A stretch of DNA of 17,831 nt from the NCBI GenBank assembly GCA_002712945.1, contig PAVA01000048.1, positions 1-17,831 on the forward strand. The letters are read 5' to 3'. The notes beneath the pieces were generated by a model. That model searched no databases, was not told the origin of the DNA, and saw only the letters and a program-made list of their open reading frames with translations. This document shows, in pieces, positions 8,493 to 15,262 of the stretch; within the stretch, counting starts at the first letter, position 1, and each line of letters starts with the position of its first letter. The stretch comes from Citromicrobium sp. GTDB lineage: Bacteria > Pseudomonadota > Alphaproteobacteria > Sphingomonadales > Sphingomonadaceae. The translations under genes and the position numbers were made by a program.

Positions 8493-9194
8493 TCAGACGG
8501 CGAACGCCTTGTCGGAGCGGTCCTTGGCCTCGCGCAGCAGTCGAACCTCGTGCGGTGGCCTACCGACTGCGTTCTCCAGCTGGGAGTGCAGCAGCCCTCC
8601 CCGCTCAGCGATGAGGGCCCTGGCACCGAGCATCACCTTCAGCTTGGCAGCCTCATCCGGGGCGTTGTGCTCGTGGTAGGTCTTGAGCAGCACACCGTGC
8701 ATCTCGTCGTTCAGGCCGCTGAGATACGCGGGACCGCCCAGGCAGGCCGTGGCCGTGATGTCGTCGCCCTTGCGAATGGCCGAGCGGATGAAGAACGCTC
8801 GGTCGTTGTCCGGCATCTCACGCACGAATGCGCGGACCTCGGCTGCCAGGTAGTGCGAGGCCTTTGCCTGCACCGGCGCGGACAGCTTCTCCTCCTGCAG
8901 CGCGATCCCCTTGTCGAGCCGCGTGCTCTCGGCGTCGAACAACTTGGCGAGCCGCTGGAAGGTGCGCTGCGCCAGGTCGTCCACCTTGATGACGCGGGCC
9001 GCGTCGTTGAGCGTCGGGTCCTTCTTCGCCGCGTCCATGGCGGCGTGGACCGACGAGATGCCGCTGTAGGCCTCGTGTAGCGCGCGCTCGGTTCCGGCAA
9101 TGTAGCCCCTCGTCTCTTCCGAGAAGCCGTCGATCTTCGTGACGGTCTGCGGGTGGAGGGAGAGCGATACACGAGTGTTGATGTCTGTGGACAT
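8493..9194 (-). CDS. Hypothetical helical protein (233 aa), first gene of minus-strand block
   Basis: The ATG at 9194 has GGAG 7 bases upstream (9202-9205); an in-frame extension to 9260 has no such signal. The protein is almost wholly alpha-helical and charged, beginning MSTDINTRVSLSLHPQTV. A C-terminal region includes AYLSGLNDEMHGVLLKTYHE and RGGLLHSQLENAVGRPPHEV. There are no membrane segments, cysteine clusters or nucleotide-binding motifs. I recall similar proteins next to DUF5681 genes in sphingomonad islands, all unnamed. It is transcribed away from the zinc-ribbon gene across a shared 192-bp promoter region. A structural or assembly role is only speculation. Confidence 0.75.
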   Translation of the reverse strand: MSTDINTRVSLSLHPQTVTKIDGFSEETRGYIAGTERALHEAYSGISSVHAAMDAAKKDPTLNDAARVIKVDDLAQRTFQRLAKLFDAESTRLDKGIALQEEKLSAPVQAKASHYLAAEVRAFVREMPDNDRAFFIRSAIRKGDDITATACLGGPAYLSGLNDEMHGVLLKTYHEHNAPDEAAKLKVMLGARALIAERGGLLHSQLENAVGRPPHEVRLLREAKDRSDKAFAV

Positions 9195-9386
9195 ATTGGT
9201 GCTCCGAAGCCTGATCGAGGTGTGAATGTGGTCGAACCTACCCTGTTCGTTATGCGTCAAGCTCGCATTTTCTTTTCGGAACAGGTGCTTACGTCTAGCT
9301 GACGAACAAGGACCCGATGATTGGTAATCAGATGCACCGCAAAGCTGCGCGGTGACACGCTGACCACACGGTGCCAGGGAGCAGGG
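9195..9386. promoter_or_regulatory. Divergent promoter region between the minus-strand block and zinc-ribbon gene
   Basis: This 192-bp gap separates two divergent genes. It holds small inverted repeats: TGATT-GGT-AATCA at 9318-9330, CACCGC...GCGGTG at 9335-9354, and CTGTTC...GAACAG at 9243-9284. These are candidate operators for a regulator of both transcription units. No clean sigma-70 promoter can be picked with confidence. Confidence 0.45.
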
Positions 9387-10235
9387 ATGATAAACCTAGA
9401 CCCAGTCATCGAGCGGATTGACGCGCTGCTGGATGAGGACACCGACCAGAGCGTGACCTATGCTGCCTTGGAGGCTCGGTTGGCGCTGGAGCGGGTCTGC
9501 TACGACCGTCTCCGCCAGCGGCACGACTACATCTCGCACGAGCAGTTGCGGCGCTGGCAACCCGGCGCCGTCGTCAACACGCTCATCAAGGAGGTGGACG
9601 AGCATCTCGGCAAGACCCTCACCCTTAGTATCAGTAAGTCACCAGCCCGCCCCGGTGTGAAGTTAGAGGACGAGGAGTACGTGGAGGTTGGGACGGAGAT
9701 CGGCTTCAACCCGAAGAAGATTGCTAAGCTCTGGAATGCGCTGGCCAAGCTGGCGCTCCATGCTCACCTGCCCGAACACCGCAACGACGACATACCAGCA
9801 TACGGCGATCGGGCGCGCATCCGTGCGAAGGTAAAGGAGGTGCAATCGGAACTTCGGCGGCTTGCCAAAGGGACCATGACCTTCTCCGGCCTCGGCGAGG
9901 AGGTGAAGTTCGAGTGCTCGTGTGGCGAATTGAACAAGCGGCGCGCAGGCCTCTTGCGAGACGGGCAGCACGTCCACTGCTTTAATCCCGAGTGCAAGCA
10001 GACGTGGAAGGTCACGCGGGAGGACGACGGCTTCGGCTTCGAGCAGGTGACCGTCCCTGTGAATTGCGAGGCGTGCAGCGCCGCTAACCACATGCCCTGG
10101 CGTTTCTTCCTCGATATGAAGCACGACCAGGTTGGGTCATTCTCGTGCCATTCCTGCCGCCATAAAAACTACGTGCAGTGGCGATTGATGCAGGTCCACC
10201 GTGAGGGCGGCAAAGAGACCCAAGCCGACACGTAG
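9387..10235 (+). CDS. Double zinc-ribbon protein of the element (282 aa)
   Basis: The ATG at 9387 follows AGGGAG with 5-base spacing; an in-frame extension to 9321 lacks support. The N-terminal half is helical (ARLALERVCYDRLRQRHDYI). The C-terminal third has two putative zinc sites: C177-x-C179 with C198 and C203, and C227-x2-C230 with C254-x2-C257. Zinc ribbons suggest binding to nucleic acid or protein. It converges on the DUF3987-type ATPase gene, so a shared role in element replication or its control is possible. I do not recognise a named family. Confidence 0.75.
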   Translation: MINLDPVIERIDALLDEDTDQSVTYAALEARLALERVCYDRLRQRHDYISHEQLRRWQPGAVVNTLIKEVDEHLGKTLTLSISKSPARPGVKLEDEEYVEVGTEIGFNPKKIAKLWNALAKLALHAHLPEHRNDDIPAYGDRARIRAKVKEVQSELRRLAKGTMTFSGLGEEVKFECSCGELNKRRAGLLRDGQHVHCFNPECKQTWKVTREDDGFGFEQVTVPVNCEACSAANHMPWRFFLDMKHDQVGSFSCHSCRHKNYVQWRLMQVHREGGKETQADT

Positions 10236-10400
10236 AGGTTTAAGATTTTAAGGCTTAAACCCTGCCCCACCCCTATGGCGGAAGGGTAGTAGGTAGGGGT
10301 CTCTTAAAGTCTTAAAGTATTCAAATTCCCCCTACACTCCCCGGATTTCCGCGCTTTCCGGCTTTAAGGGGTTCCCCTCAATTGAAGGCGTCTTAAGGCG
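10236..10400. other. TTAA-rich convergent intergenic region, terminators or origin
   Basis: The region is AT-rich for this replicon and holds seven TTAA cores, at 10240, 10248, 10255, 10304, 10312, 10364 and 10393, most within TTAAG/CTTAA words, including a tandem TCTTAAAG pair at 10302-10317. GGTTTAAG (10237-10244) and CTTAAACC (10254-10261) form a perfect 8+8 inverted repeat right after the zinc-ribbon gene. AGGGGTTCCCCT (10367-10378) is a palindrome. Convergent genes suggest terminators; the clustered repeats beside a helicase-like gene would also fit an origin. Confidence 0.45.
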
Positions 10401-11958
10401 TCTGTTCGGGCAAATCGAGAATCCGGTAGGTCACCCCGTGGTGCCCATAACCGTCCACGACCGAGGTCTTTCTGGCCTCCATCAACCATCCGTTGGCCGT
10501 CATGCTGCGGAGCGCCTCGTCGAGTGCCTTGCCCGCCCCGAACCTGTGGTTACTGAAGGCGGGTAGCGTGGAACTGCGCTGCTGTAGGTAGGACCGGGGC
10601 ACCAGCCCGTCCCTGTGCATCTTAGGGGGAACCTTGTAGCCCGCTGGAATGCTCGGTCGCGTGAGGTAATCCCTGAGGATGGCGACGAGCTTGCGGGTCC
10701 GGGCATCGTCGTCCGCCCCGATGTTCCCCTCCCGCTGGTTCCGGCGGAACGTCTCGATGTCACGACCGACCAGGGCGAGCGCCCAGTCCACGTGATCGAC
10801 CCCCACGACCGGGTGCAGGTAGTTGTCGGCCACGGCCAATAACCCCGCCACCTTGAGCGCCTTCAGGTGTGCTCTGCTCCAGACGGGACGCTCGCTCTCG
10901 TCCTCGGTGGCGTTCAGTCGGTCGCGGGTATCATCGTCGAATTTGTCCAGCATGGCCTCGGCGTCTGGGTCGGGTGTCGCCACTATGGCATCCAAACCTG
11001 GAGGAGCAGCGAAAGCATCGGTGAAGCTGCAAAGTGTTGAGTACTTTACCGCGTGGTCAACTAGGTCGCGCCACGCCAGTAAATCGCCCGGTGCTAGCAC
11101 GGCGTCCCGCTGCCGGTTTGGTCGTGGCTTGCCGCCTTCGTAGCCGACGATCAGGAAGCGCGAGAGGAACCCGTCGGCCATCATGTCGGGGGTGAGACAT
11201 TCTAAGAACGTGGCAGGGGTGGTCTCGCCCAAAAACGATAGCGCGGGCCAGTCCACACCAGTCAGACTGTCCTCGGTGCGGCTGTAAGTCTTGCCCTCCA
11301 AATGCTGCTTGGCGAAAGCGTTGGTGAGGACGGTCCGGAACGTCTGCATGGGAGAATCTTGGACGTTGCCCATGCGCTTCAGCTTCCGGCCGAACTCGCC
11401 CTGAAGGTACAGGAAGCCCGGTTCGCGCAGAAGCTCCTTGTGCAGCGCCTCGCCGCTCACGAAGTCCTGAGCGCGCAGGAAGGCCCGTGCTCTCGGCTGC
11501 TCGGCGAGATCGAGCATCATGGGGATGCCGTCATGCATGGCATCCTTGCCGACCCCGCTCTTGGCGACCAAGATCATGTAGAGTGCCAGGTCGCGGTCCG
11601 TGTGCGTCCGGTACGCACGACCGCACACCCCGGCTAGCAGACCCAGCGTGGCCGCAATCGCAACCTCTTGGATTGGCGAGTAGCTGGTCTGAAATAGGAA
11701 CCGGGCGATGACACCAGCCCTGCCTGGGGGCCATGACAGGGCGTCCGCAGCCGCTTCCGGCACCTTGGGGGTGGGAAGCTCACTGGAGGCCGAACGTGCG
11801 ATCTGGGCGCGCCTGGCAGTGTTCTGGGCCTCCGTCAGTATGGCGGTCAGGTCGAGGTCGAGATGGCAGTGGCCCCGGTAGGTGGACCAATCGGTATCGC
11901 CTTCCCCCGCCTCGGCTTGAGAACCTGGGGCCGTAGGTGGTATAACGCTCGTGTTCAT
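10393..11958 (-). CDS. DUF3987-type ATPase, probable helicase/replication protein
   Basis: The 521-residue protein starts at the ATG at 11958, which follows AGGAG with 5-base spacing; an in-frame extension to 12168 is unsupported. A P-loop variant, AKSGVGKDA with K138, lies in the hydrophobic context LYMILVAKSGVGKDA. A probable Walker B region is FLYLQGEFGRKL. SFLGETTPATFLECL and DGFLSRFLIVGYEG match the pattern of DUF3987 proteins, where a conserved arginine follows a helix. DUF3987 proteins usually occur in plasmids, prophages and islands and resemble RecA-fold primase-helicases. The P-loop ends in D rather than S/T, which is unusual. I infer a role in element replication; there is no visible primase domain. 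Confidence 0.75.
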   Translation of the reverse strand: MNTSVIPPTAPGSQAEAGEGDTDWSTYRGHCHLDLDLTAILTEAQNTARRAQIARSASSELPTPKVPEAAADALSWPPGRAGVIARFLFQTSYSPIQEVAIAATLGLLAGVCGRAYRTHTDRDLALYMILVAKSGVGKDAMHDGIPMMLDLAEQPRARAFLRAQDFVSGEALHKELLREPGFLYLQGEFGRKLKRMGNVQDSPMQTFRTVLTNAFAKQHLEGKTYSRTEDSLTGVDWPALSFLGETTPATFLECLTPDMMADGFLSRFLIVGYEGGKPRPNRQRDAVLAPGDLLAWRDLVDHAVKYSTLCSFTDAFAAPPGLDAIVATPDPDAEAMLDKFDDDTRDRLNATEDESERPVWSRAHLKALKVAGLLAVADNYLHPVVGVDHVDWALALVGRDIETFRRNQREGNIGADDDARTRKLVAILRDYLTRPSIPAGYKVPPKMHRDGLVPRSYLQQRSSTLPAFSNHRFGAGKALDEALRSMTANGWLMEARKTSVVDGYGHHGVTYRILDLPEQTP

Positions 11959-12116
11959 GATCACTCCTGGGCGGCGGGGCGTACGTGCGTTCCGCCGCCT
12001 TTTCCTTGCGCGGTGTTCGGACGTTGGTCGAAGCCTCCCACCGGGTCTGTGGAAGTGACTCAGATCACGCCGCTTTCCGACGAGACCCCGCTGATGATTG
12101 GTTCGGTGGACGGCCC

Positions 12117-12371
12117 TCAGGCCGCGACCGGCTCGCTGGTGCTGCGCTTCGCGCCGGATGCCAGCCACGCCAAAACGTCGCTCTCCGCGTACCAGACCCG
12201 GCGCGTACCGGGTGGCGAGAAATAGCGTGGTCCGGTTCCTCGCAGACGATGCTGAGACATGGTGCCGGGGTGGACGCGCAGCAGGTCCGCTACCTCGTCA
12301 CTGTCGAGGGGGCGGCCTTTCGGCGTGTAAGCGAACAATTCGCACAGTTGGTCGAAGTTGAGATCGGGCAT
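12117..12371 (-). CDS. AlpA/MerR-like helix-turn-helix protein, probable excisionase/regulator
   Basis: This 84-residue protein has a compact DNA-binding fold. LDSDEVADLLRVHPGTMSQH forms the helix-turn-helix at about residues 22-41, then RLRGTGPRYFSPPGTRRVWY forms the wing, and AESDVLAWLASG the last helix. It matches the AlpA/excisionase-type MerR-like layout. The ATG at 12371 has AGAGG 6 bases upstream. Such proteins activate integrase genes or direct excision in P4-like elements. It lies upstream of the DUF3987 gene (158 bp gap) and divergent from the nuclease gene, so it could control both. The exact partner is inferred. Confidence 0.8.
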   Translation of the reverse strand: MPDLNFDQLCELFAYTPKGRPLDSDEVADLLRVHPGTMSQHRLRGTGPRYFSPPGTRRVWYAESDVLAWLASGAKRSTSEPVAA

Positions 12372-12633
12372 GGTGGGCCTCTATGTGGGACAATGACCGA
12401 CCTTTCGTCGGTGACACACCCGCGACCGCCCGAAGCGATGGACTTACCGAGCCGGCCCGTGCCGCCCGATAGCGAGTGATCAACAGTGCCCCGTGGCCCC
12501 GCTGGTGCCTACCTTATGCCAAATAAGGGTAGGACATACAACGCCAAAACCGCGTGCTGTAGGCAGACATCGCGAGTCGCCTCGTCCACACGTCTGGGCC
12601 TGAGACTGCTAGGCAGCACTCGCGGGTCACGAT
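12372..12633. promoter_or_regulatory. Divergent control region between AlpA-like gene and nuclease
   Basis: This 262-bp gap contains a 10-bp stem with one bulged G at 12508-12533 (CCTACC TTAT ... ATAA G GGTAGG). It also has two imperfect copies of a ~22-base motif, 12557-12578 (CTGTAGGCAGACATCGCGAG...) and 12606-12628 (CTGCTAGGCAGCACTCGCGG...), the second ending 5 bases before the nuclease ATG. These suggest tight control of the nuclease gene. No canonical promoter is clear. Confidence 0.45.
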
Positions 12634-13626
12634 ATGTTTCAGCCTATGAAGTGGAGACCTAGAAACCTGCGGGCCTTGGCCGACATCGTTTGCGGCAACG
12701 ACCAATACTTCCATTATCGGTCGAGTATGTACATCACCGAGTTCTTCGAGGACTGCGACCTCGAATTCGTCCACGATGGCTCGACCCGCTGGATGTGGGT
12801 GTCGGACCGGCTGGAAGAGGTGCTGGCTATGCCTCACCCCAGCCCTTCAATACCGCCCGACGCATTTATTCGCGTCATCCGGCGCGTGCTCGACAAAGCA
12901 GAAGCGGACGATGACGATCCGGAGAGGAGCAAGGCGCTAGATGCCCTTAACGTCGTCCTCGCCCGCGAAGGATGGCAAGCATTCTACGACGAGAATAATG
13001 TCGGCCAGCTTCGTCATATTGCGACCAACACGCTAGCCGAGATTGCAAACCCGCACCGTCCCCTGACTGCGGCGGAGGTAGAAAAAAAGGAGCAGCTGGT
13101 GGCGTACCTCGGGAAATGTTCCGAGGACGAACTTATTGAAGACGTCTTACTTCCTTTGTTCCGGCAGTTGGGATTTCATAGGATTACTGCGGCGGGTCAT
13201 AAGGATAAGGCGTTAGAGTACGGCAAAGACGTGTGGATGAAGTACACGCTGCCGACGCTTCATGTCCTGTACTTTGGTATTCAAGCGAAGAAAGGGAAGC
13301 TCGACGCATCGGGGGTGAGCAAGAGCAACGTCGCCGAGATACACAACCAGGTCACAATGATGCTGGGTCATGAGATCTTCGACCCCGAGACGAGCCGTCG
13401 GGTTCTGGTGGACCACGCCTTTATTGTGGCAGGCGGCGAGATCACAAAGCAGGCTCGAAACTGGATTGGCAACAAGCTGGATGCGACGAAACGCTCGCAG
13501 GTTATGTTCATGGACCGGGACGACATTCTCAACCTGTTCGTCGTGACGAACCTTCCACTACCGAAAGGTGCCCTGCCCCCTCCCCCGTCGTCTTGGGATG
13601 ACCTTGATGACGACATTCCGTTCTAA
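12634..13626 (+). CDS. AbiJ-type N-terminal domain fused to PD-(D/E)XK nuclease, predicted defence effector
   Basis: 330 residues in two parts. Residues ~8-65 (LRALADIVCG, HYRSSMYITEFFEDC, then VHDGSTRWMWV) match the AbiJ N-terminal-domain type as I remember it, found at the N-terminus of abortive-infection proteins. After a helical linker, residues ~163-305 form a PD-(D/E)XK nuclease: helix EDELIEDVLLPLFRQLGF, then E195-Y-G-K-D199 and the strand FGIQAKKG with Q217-x-K219, a QxK variant of the (D/E)xK motif. SNVAEIHNQV and VAGGEITKQARNWIG are also as in standalone restriction-endonuclease-like domains. Predicted to cleave nucleic acid upon phage sensing. No SD is clear; ATG 12646 is an alternative. 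Its codons are visibly more AT-rich than neighbours. Confidence 0.72.
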   Translation: MFQPMKWRPRNLRALADIVCGNDQYFHYRSSMYITEFFEDCDLEFVHDGSTRWMWVSDRLEEVLAMPHPSPSIPPDAFIRVIRRVLDKAEADDDDPERSKALDALNVVLAREGWQAFYDENNVGQLRHIATNTLAEIANPHRPLTAAEVEKKEQLVAYLGKCSEDELIEDVLLPLFRQLGFHRITAAGHKDKALEYGKDVWMKYTLPTLHVLYFGIQAKKGKLDASGVSKSNVAEIHNQVTMMLGHEIFDPETSRRVLVDHAFIVAGGEITKQARNWIGNKLDATKRSQVMFMDRDDILNLFVVTNLPLPKGALPPPPSSWDDLDDDIPF

Positions 13627-13634
13627 GTGTCGCG

Positions 13635-14933
13635 CTATGCCCGCAGGGCCACCACGTTCGCCCCCGCCGCCACGGCGGCCTGTTCCTCGATCCAATCGCC
13701 AATCTTCTGCACCTCGGGGTGCAGCCAATCCAGCTTCTCTAGGTCCAGATAAGCCCGCGCTGTGATGTCCTCGGCGGAGGGTTTGTGGCCCGTGAGCATG
13801 TCGGTCTCGAACTTGCCGATGCGGCACTCCCGCATGGCGTAGTTGGAAAACGATCTGCGGCAGTCGTGAAGTGAGAGATGTTTTCTCGCGATCTGGCTCA
13901 CCAGCACCATCGGGGACCGGGCGTCCGCAATGTGGCCATTCTTGCCCCAGCTGGCGAAAACGAACGGGCTGTCCGTGTCGTCCGCCAGCTTCCGGCGGGG
14001 ACGAGCCTTGAGGAGCGCCGCAGCCTGCGACGACAGGGGGAGCGTGAGGGGGTCACCGCGCTTTCGCTCGTCGATGTGCCACCAGCTATTGGACGGCTCG
14101 TCCTCGTCAATGTGGACCCGGTCCCAGGTGAGCGTGGCCATCTCGTTCCGCCGCGCACCCGTTAGCAGGGCGAAGATCGTCAGGTCGATGGCGGACAGGT
14201 GGTCGCGGTTCTTCGGAGCGGTGCGCGCGGCCTGTAGGGCGTTCCAAACCTCGCCAATCTTGCCCCGGTCCACGTAGCGGTCGGTGCGGGGCTTGAGGGG
14301 TGCCCAGTGGTCCTTGAGGACGCCGACAGGGTTGTGGGCGATGAGCGGGGTGCCGTCGGCGCGGCGGTACTGGCGACTGGCGTAGTTCAGCAGAATGCGG
14401 AGCGCCACGCAGGCCGCGTTGGCGCTCCCCGGCGCGGGGCGCTTTCCGTCTAGCCCGCCCTCGACCATTTCCCGGTGACGCTTGCGAACGTCTGCCTCTG
14501 TGATCCCCACTATGGGCTTGTCCTTCCACGCCGCGAACACCGTGTCCACGAAGCGCCGATACTCGGCGGCGGTGCTCTCCCGCAGCTTGCCAGGACGGTT
14601 GACGTAGGACTCACACACCTGCCCCAGGGTGACGGCCATCGCCTCGTCGGCCCGGCGGGTGTCGCGTGGGTCGATACCGTCCCGCATCTGCTGGAGGATC
14701 GACCGCGCCTTGGACCGGGCCTCGTCCTCGGTGAACTGGCCGAACGGCCCGATGGTGTATTGGAGCTGGCGACCGCACACCCTACCCGCTGCAATGAAGA
14801 CCCGCTTGCCACGGGCCGTGACGCGCAGGCCGTAGCCCTTCACCGCCCGGTCGTGCCCGCCATCCCAGTGGACGACGTGTCCGGTCTCGGGCGGCTGCAC
14901 CTTCTCTACGAACGCCTTCGTTATCTTCGCCAT
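13635..14933 (-). CDS. int: Tyrosine site-specific integrase
   Basis: The 432-residue protein catalyses integration and excision at tRNA-Lys. Its layout is P4-like: an N-terminal arm-binding DUF4102-type domain (VKGYGLRVTARGKRVFIAAG), a core-binding domain at about 100-205, and a catalytic domain. Catalytic residues are visible: R261 in LTGARRNEMATLTW, K291 in the beta-hairpin, H356-x-x-R359 in LSLHDCRRSF, H383 in LTGHKPS and Y395 in ARAYLDLEK. It reads inward from the right end, starts 148 bp before the right attachment repeat and faces the nuclease gene 8 bp away. All catalytic residues being present suggests it is active. Confidence 0.95.
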   Translation of the reverse strand: MAKITKAFVEKVQPPETGHVVHWDGGHDRAVKGYGLRVTARGKRVFIAAGRVCGRQLQYTIGPFGQFTEDEARSKARSILQQMRDGIDPRDTRRADEAMAVTLGQVCESYVNRPGKLRESTAAEYRRFVDTVFAAWKDKPIVGITEADVRKRHREMVEGGLDGKRPAPGSANAACVALRILLNYASRQYRRADGTPLIAHNPVGVLKDHWAPLKPRTDRYVDRGKIGEVWNALQAARTAPKNRDHLSAIDLTIFALLTGARRNEMATLTWDRVHIDEDEPSNSWWHIDERKRGDPLTLPLSSQAAALLKARPRRKLADDTDSPFVFASWGKNGHIADARSPMVLVSQIARKHLSLHDCRRSFSNYAMRECRIGKFETDMLTGHKPSAEDITARAYLDLEKLDWLHPEVQKIGDWIEEQAAVAAGANVVALRA

Positions 14934-14944
14934 CAGAGTGTTCT

Positions 14945-14962
14945 TTCTACCAGATTTCTAAC
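14945..14962 (+). repeat. Putative integrase arm-type site, right copy
   Basis: TTCTACCAGATTTCTAAC differs by one base from 6047-6064 and has the same orientation. It lies just upstream of the integrase start and 119 bp inside the right attachment repeat. It may also let the integrase bind its own promoter region. Role inferred. Confidence 0.6.
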
Positions 14963-14992
14963 AACCTGGGACGAACCTCCATTATCTGTAAC

Positions 14993-15052
14993 AAACTAGC
15001 AAGTCACTAAATGTCTGATTTTGCGACGTAAAATAAGGTCGAATAAACTAGC
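14993..15052 (+). repeat. Pair of 8-bp direct repeats near right end
   Basis: AAACTAGC occurs at 14993-15000 and 15045-15052 in an AT-rich stretch between the integrase gene and the right attachment site. They could be further integrase or excisionase sites, or chance given their length. Confidence 0.3.
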
Positions 15053-15081
15053 GTAATCTCGGCTGGACGGCGGCTGGCCGA

Positions 15082-15127
15082 ACTCTTAATCAGCGGGTCC
15101 TAGGTTCGAGCCCTAGTGCGTCCACCA
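15082..15127 (+). repeat. Right attachment site, 46-bp tRNA-Lys remnant
   Basis: Exact copy of 5933-5978, containing the anticodon loop, T arm, acceptor 3' strand and CCA of tRNA-Lys but no 5' half, so it cannot make a tRNA. It marks the right edge of the element; downstream sequence is the original chromosome. Confidence 0.95.
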
Positions 15128-15233
15128 TTACTTTCGCGAACCGCTGCGACCGCTGCGCCACGGCTCCGCGAGCAAAGGTTGGCGTCTTTCGGCCCGCATC
15201 GTAGCTTCATCGTCATAGGCGAGCCCCCTTGCG

Positions 15234-15251
15234 ATCACATCGGAATGTGAT
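15234..15251. promoter_or_regulatory. Perfect 7+7 palindrome upstream of ribB
   Basis: ATCACAT-CGGA-ATGTGAT ends 11 bases before the ribB ATG and covers the position where a ribosome binding site would lie. It could be an operator or an RNA hairpin that controls translation. No FMN riboswitch is apparent. The HTH at the N-terminus of the encoded protein makes self-binding an attractive idea, but this is inference. Confidence 0.5.
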
Positions 15252-15262
15252 ACGTCGCCCGG

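Noticed and set aside
8010..9080. A 356-codon + strand open frame across the minus-strand block
   Set aside because: Shadow of the DUF5681 and 233-aa genes; composition is Ser/Arg/Ala-rich without a family pattern, while the minus-strand genes have ribosome binding sites and a family signature.
15082..15127. A second functional tRNA-Lys gene at the right end
   Set aside because: The 5' half (acceptor, D arm, 5' anticodon stem) is missing; upstream sequence does not pair with the acceptor strand.
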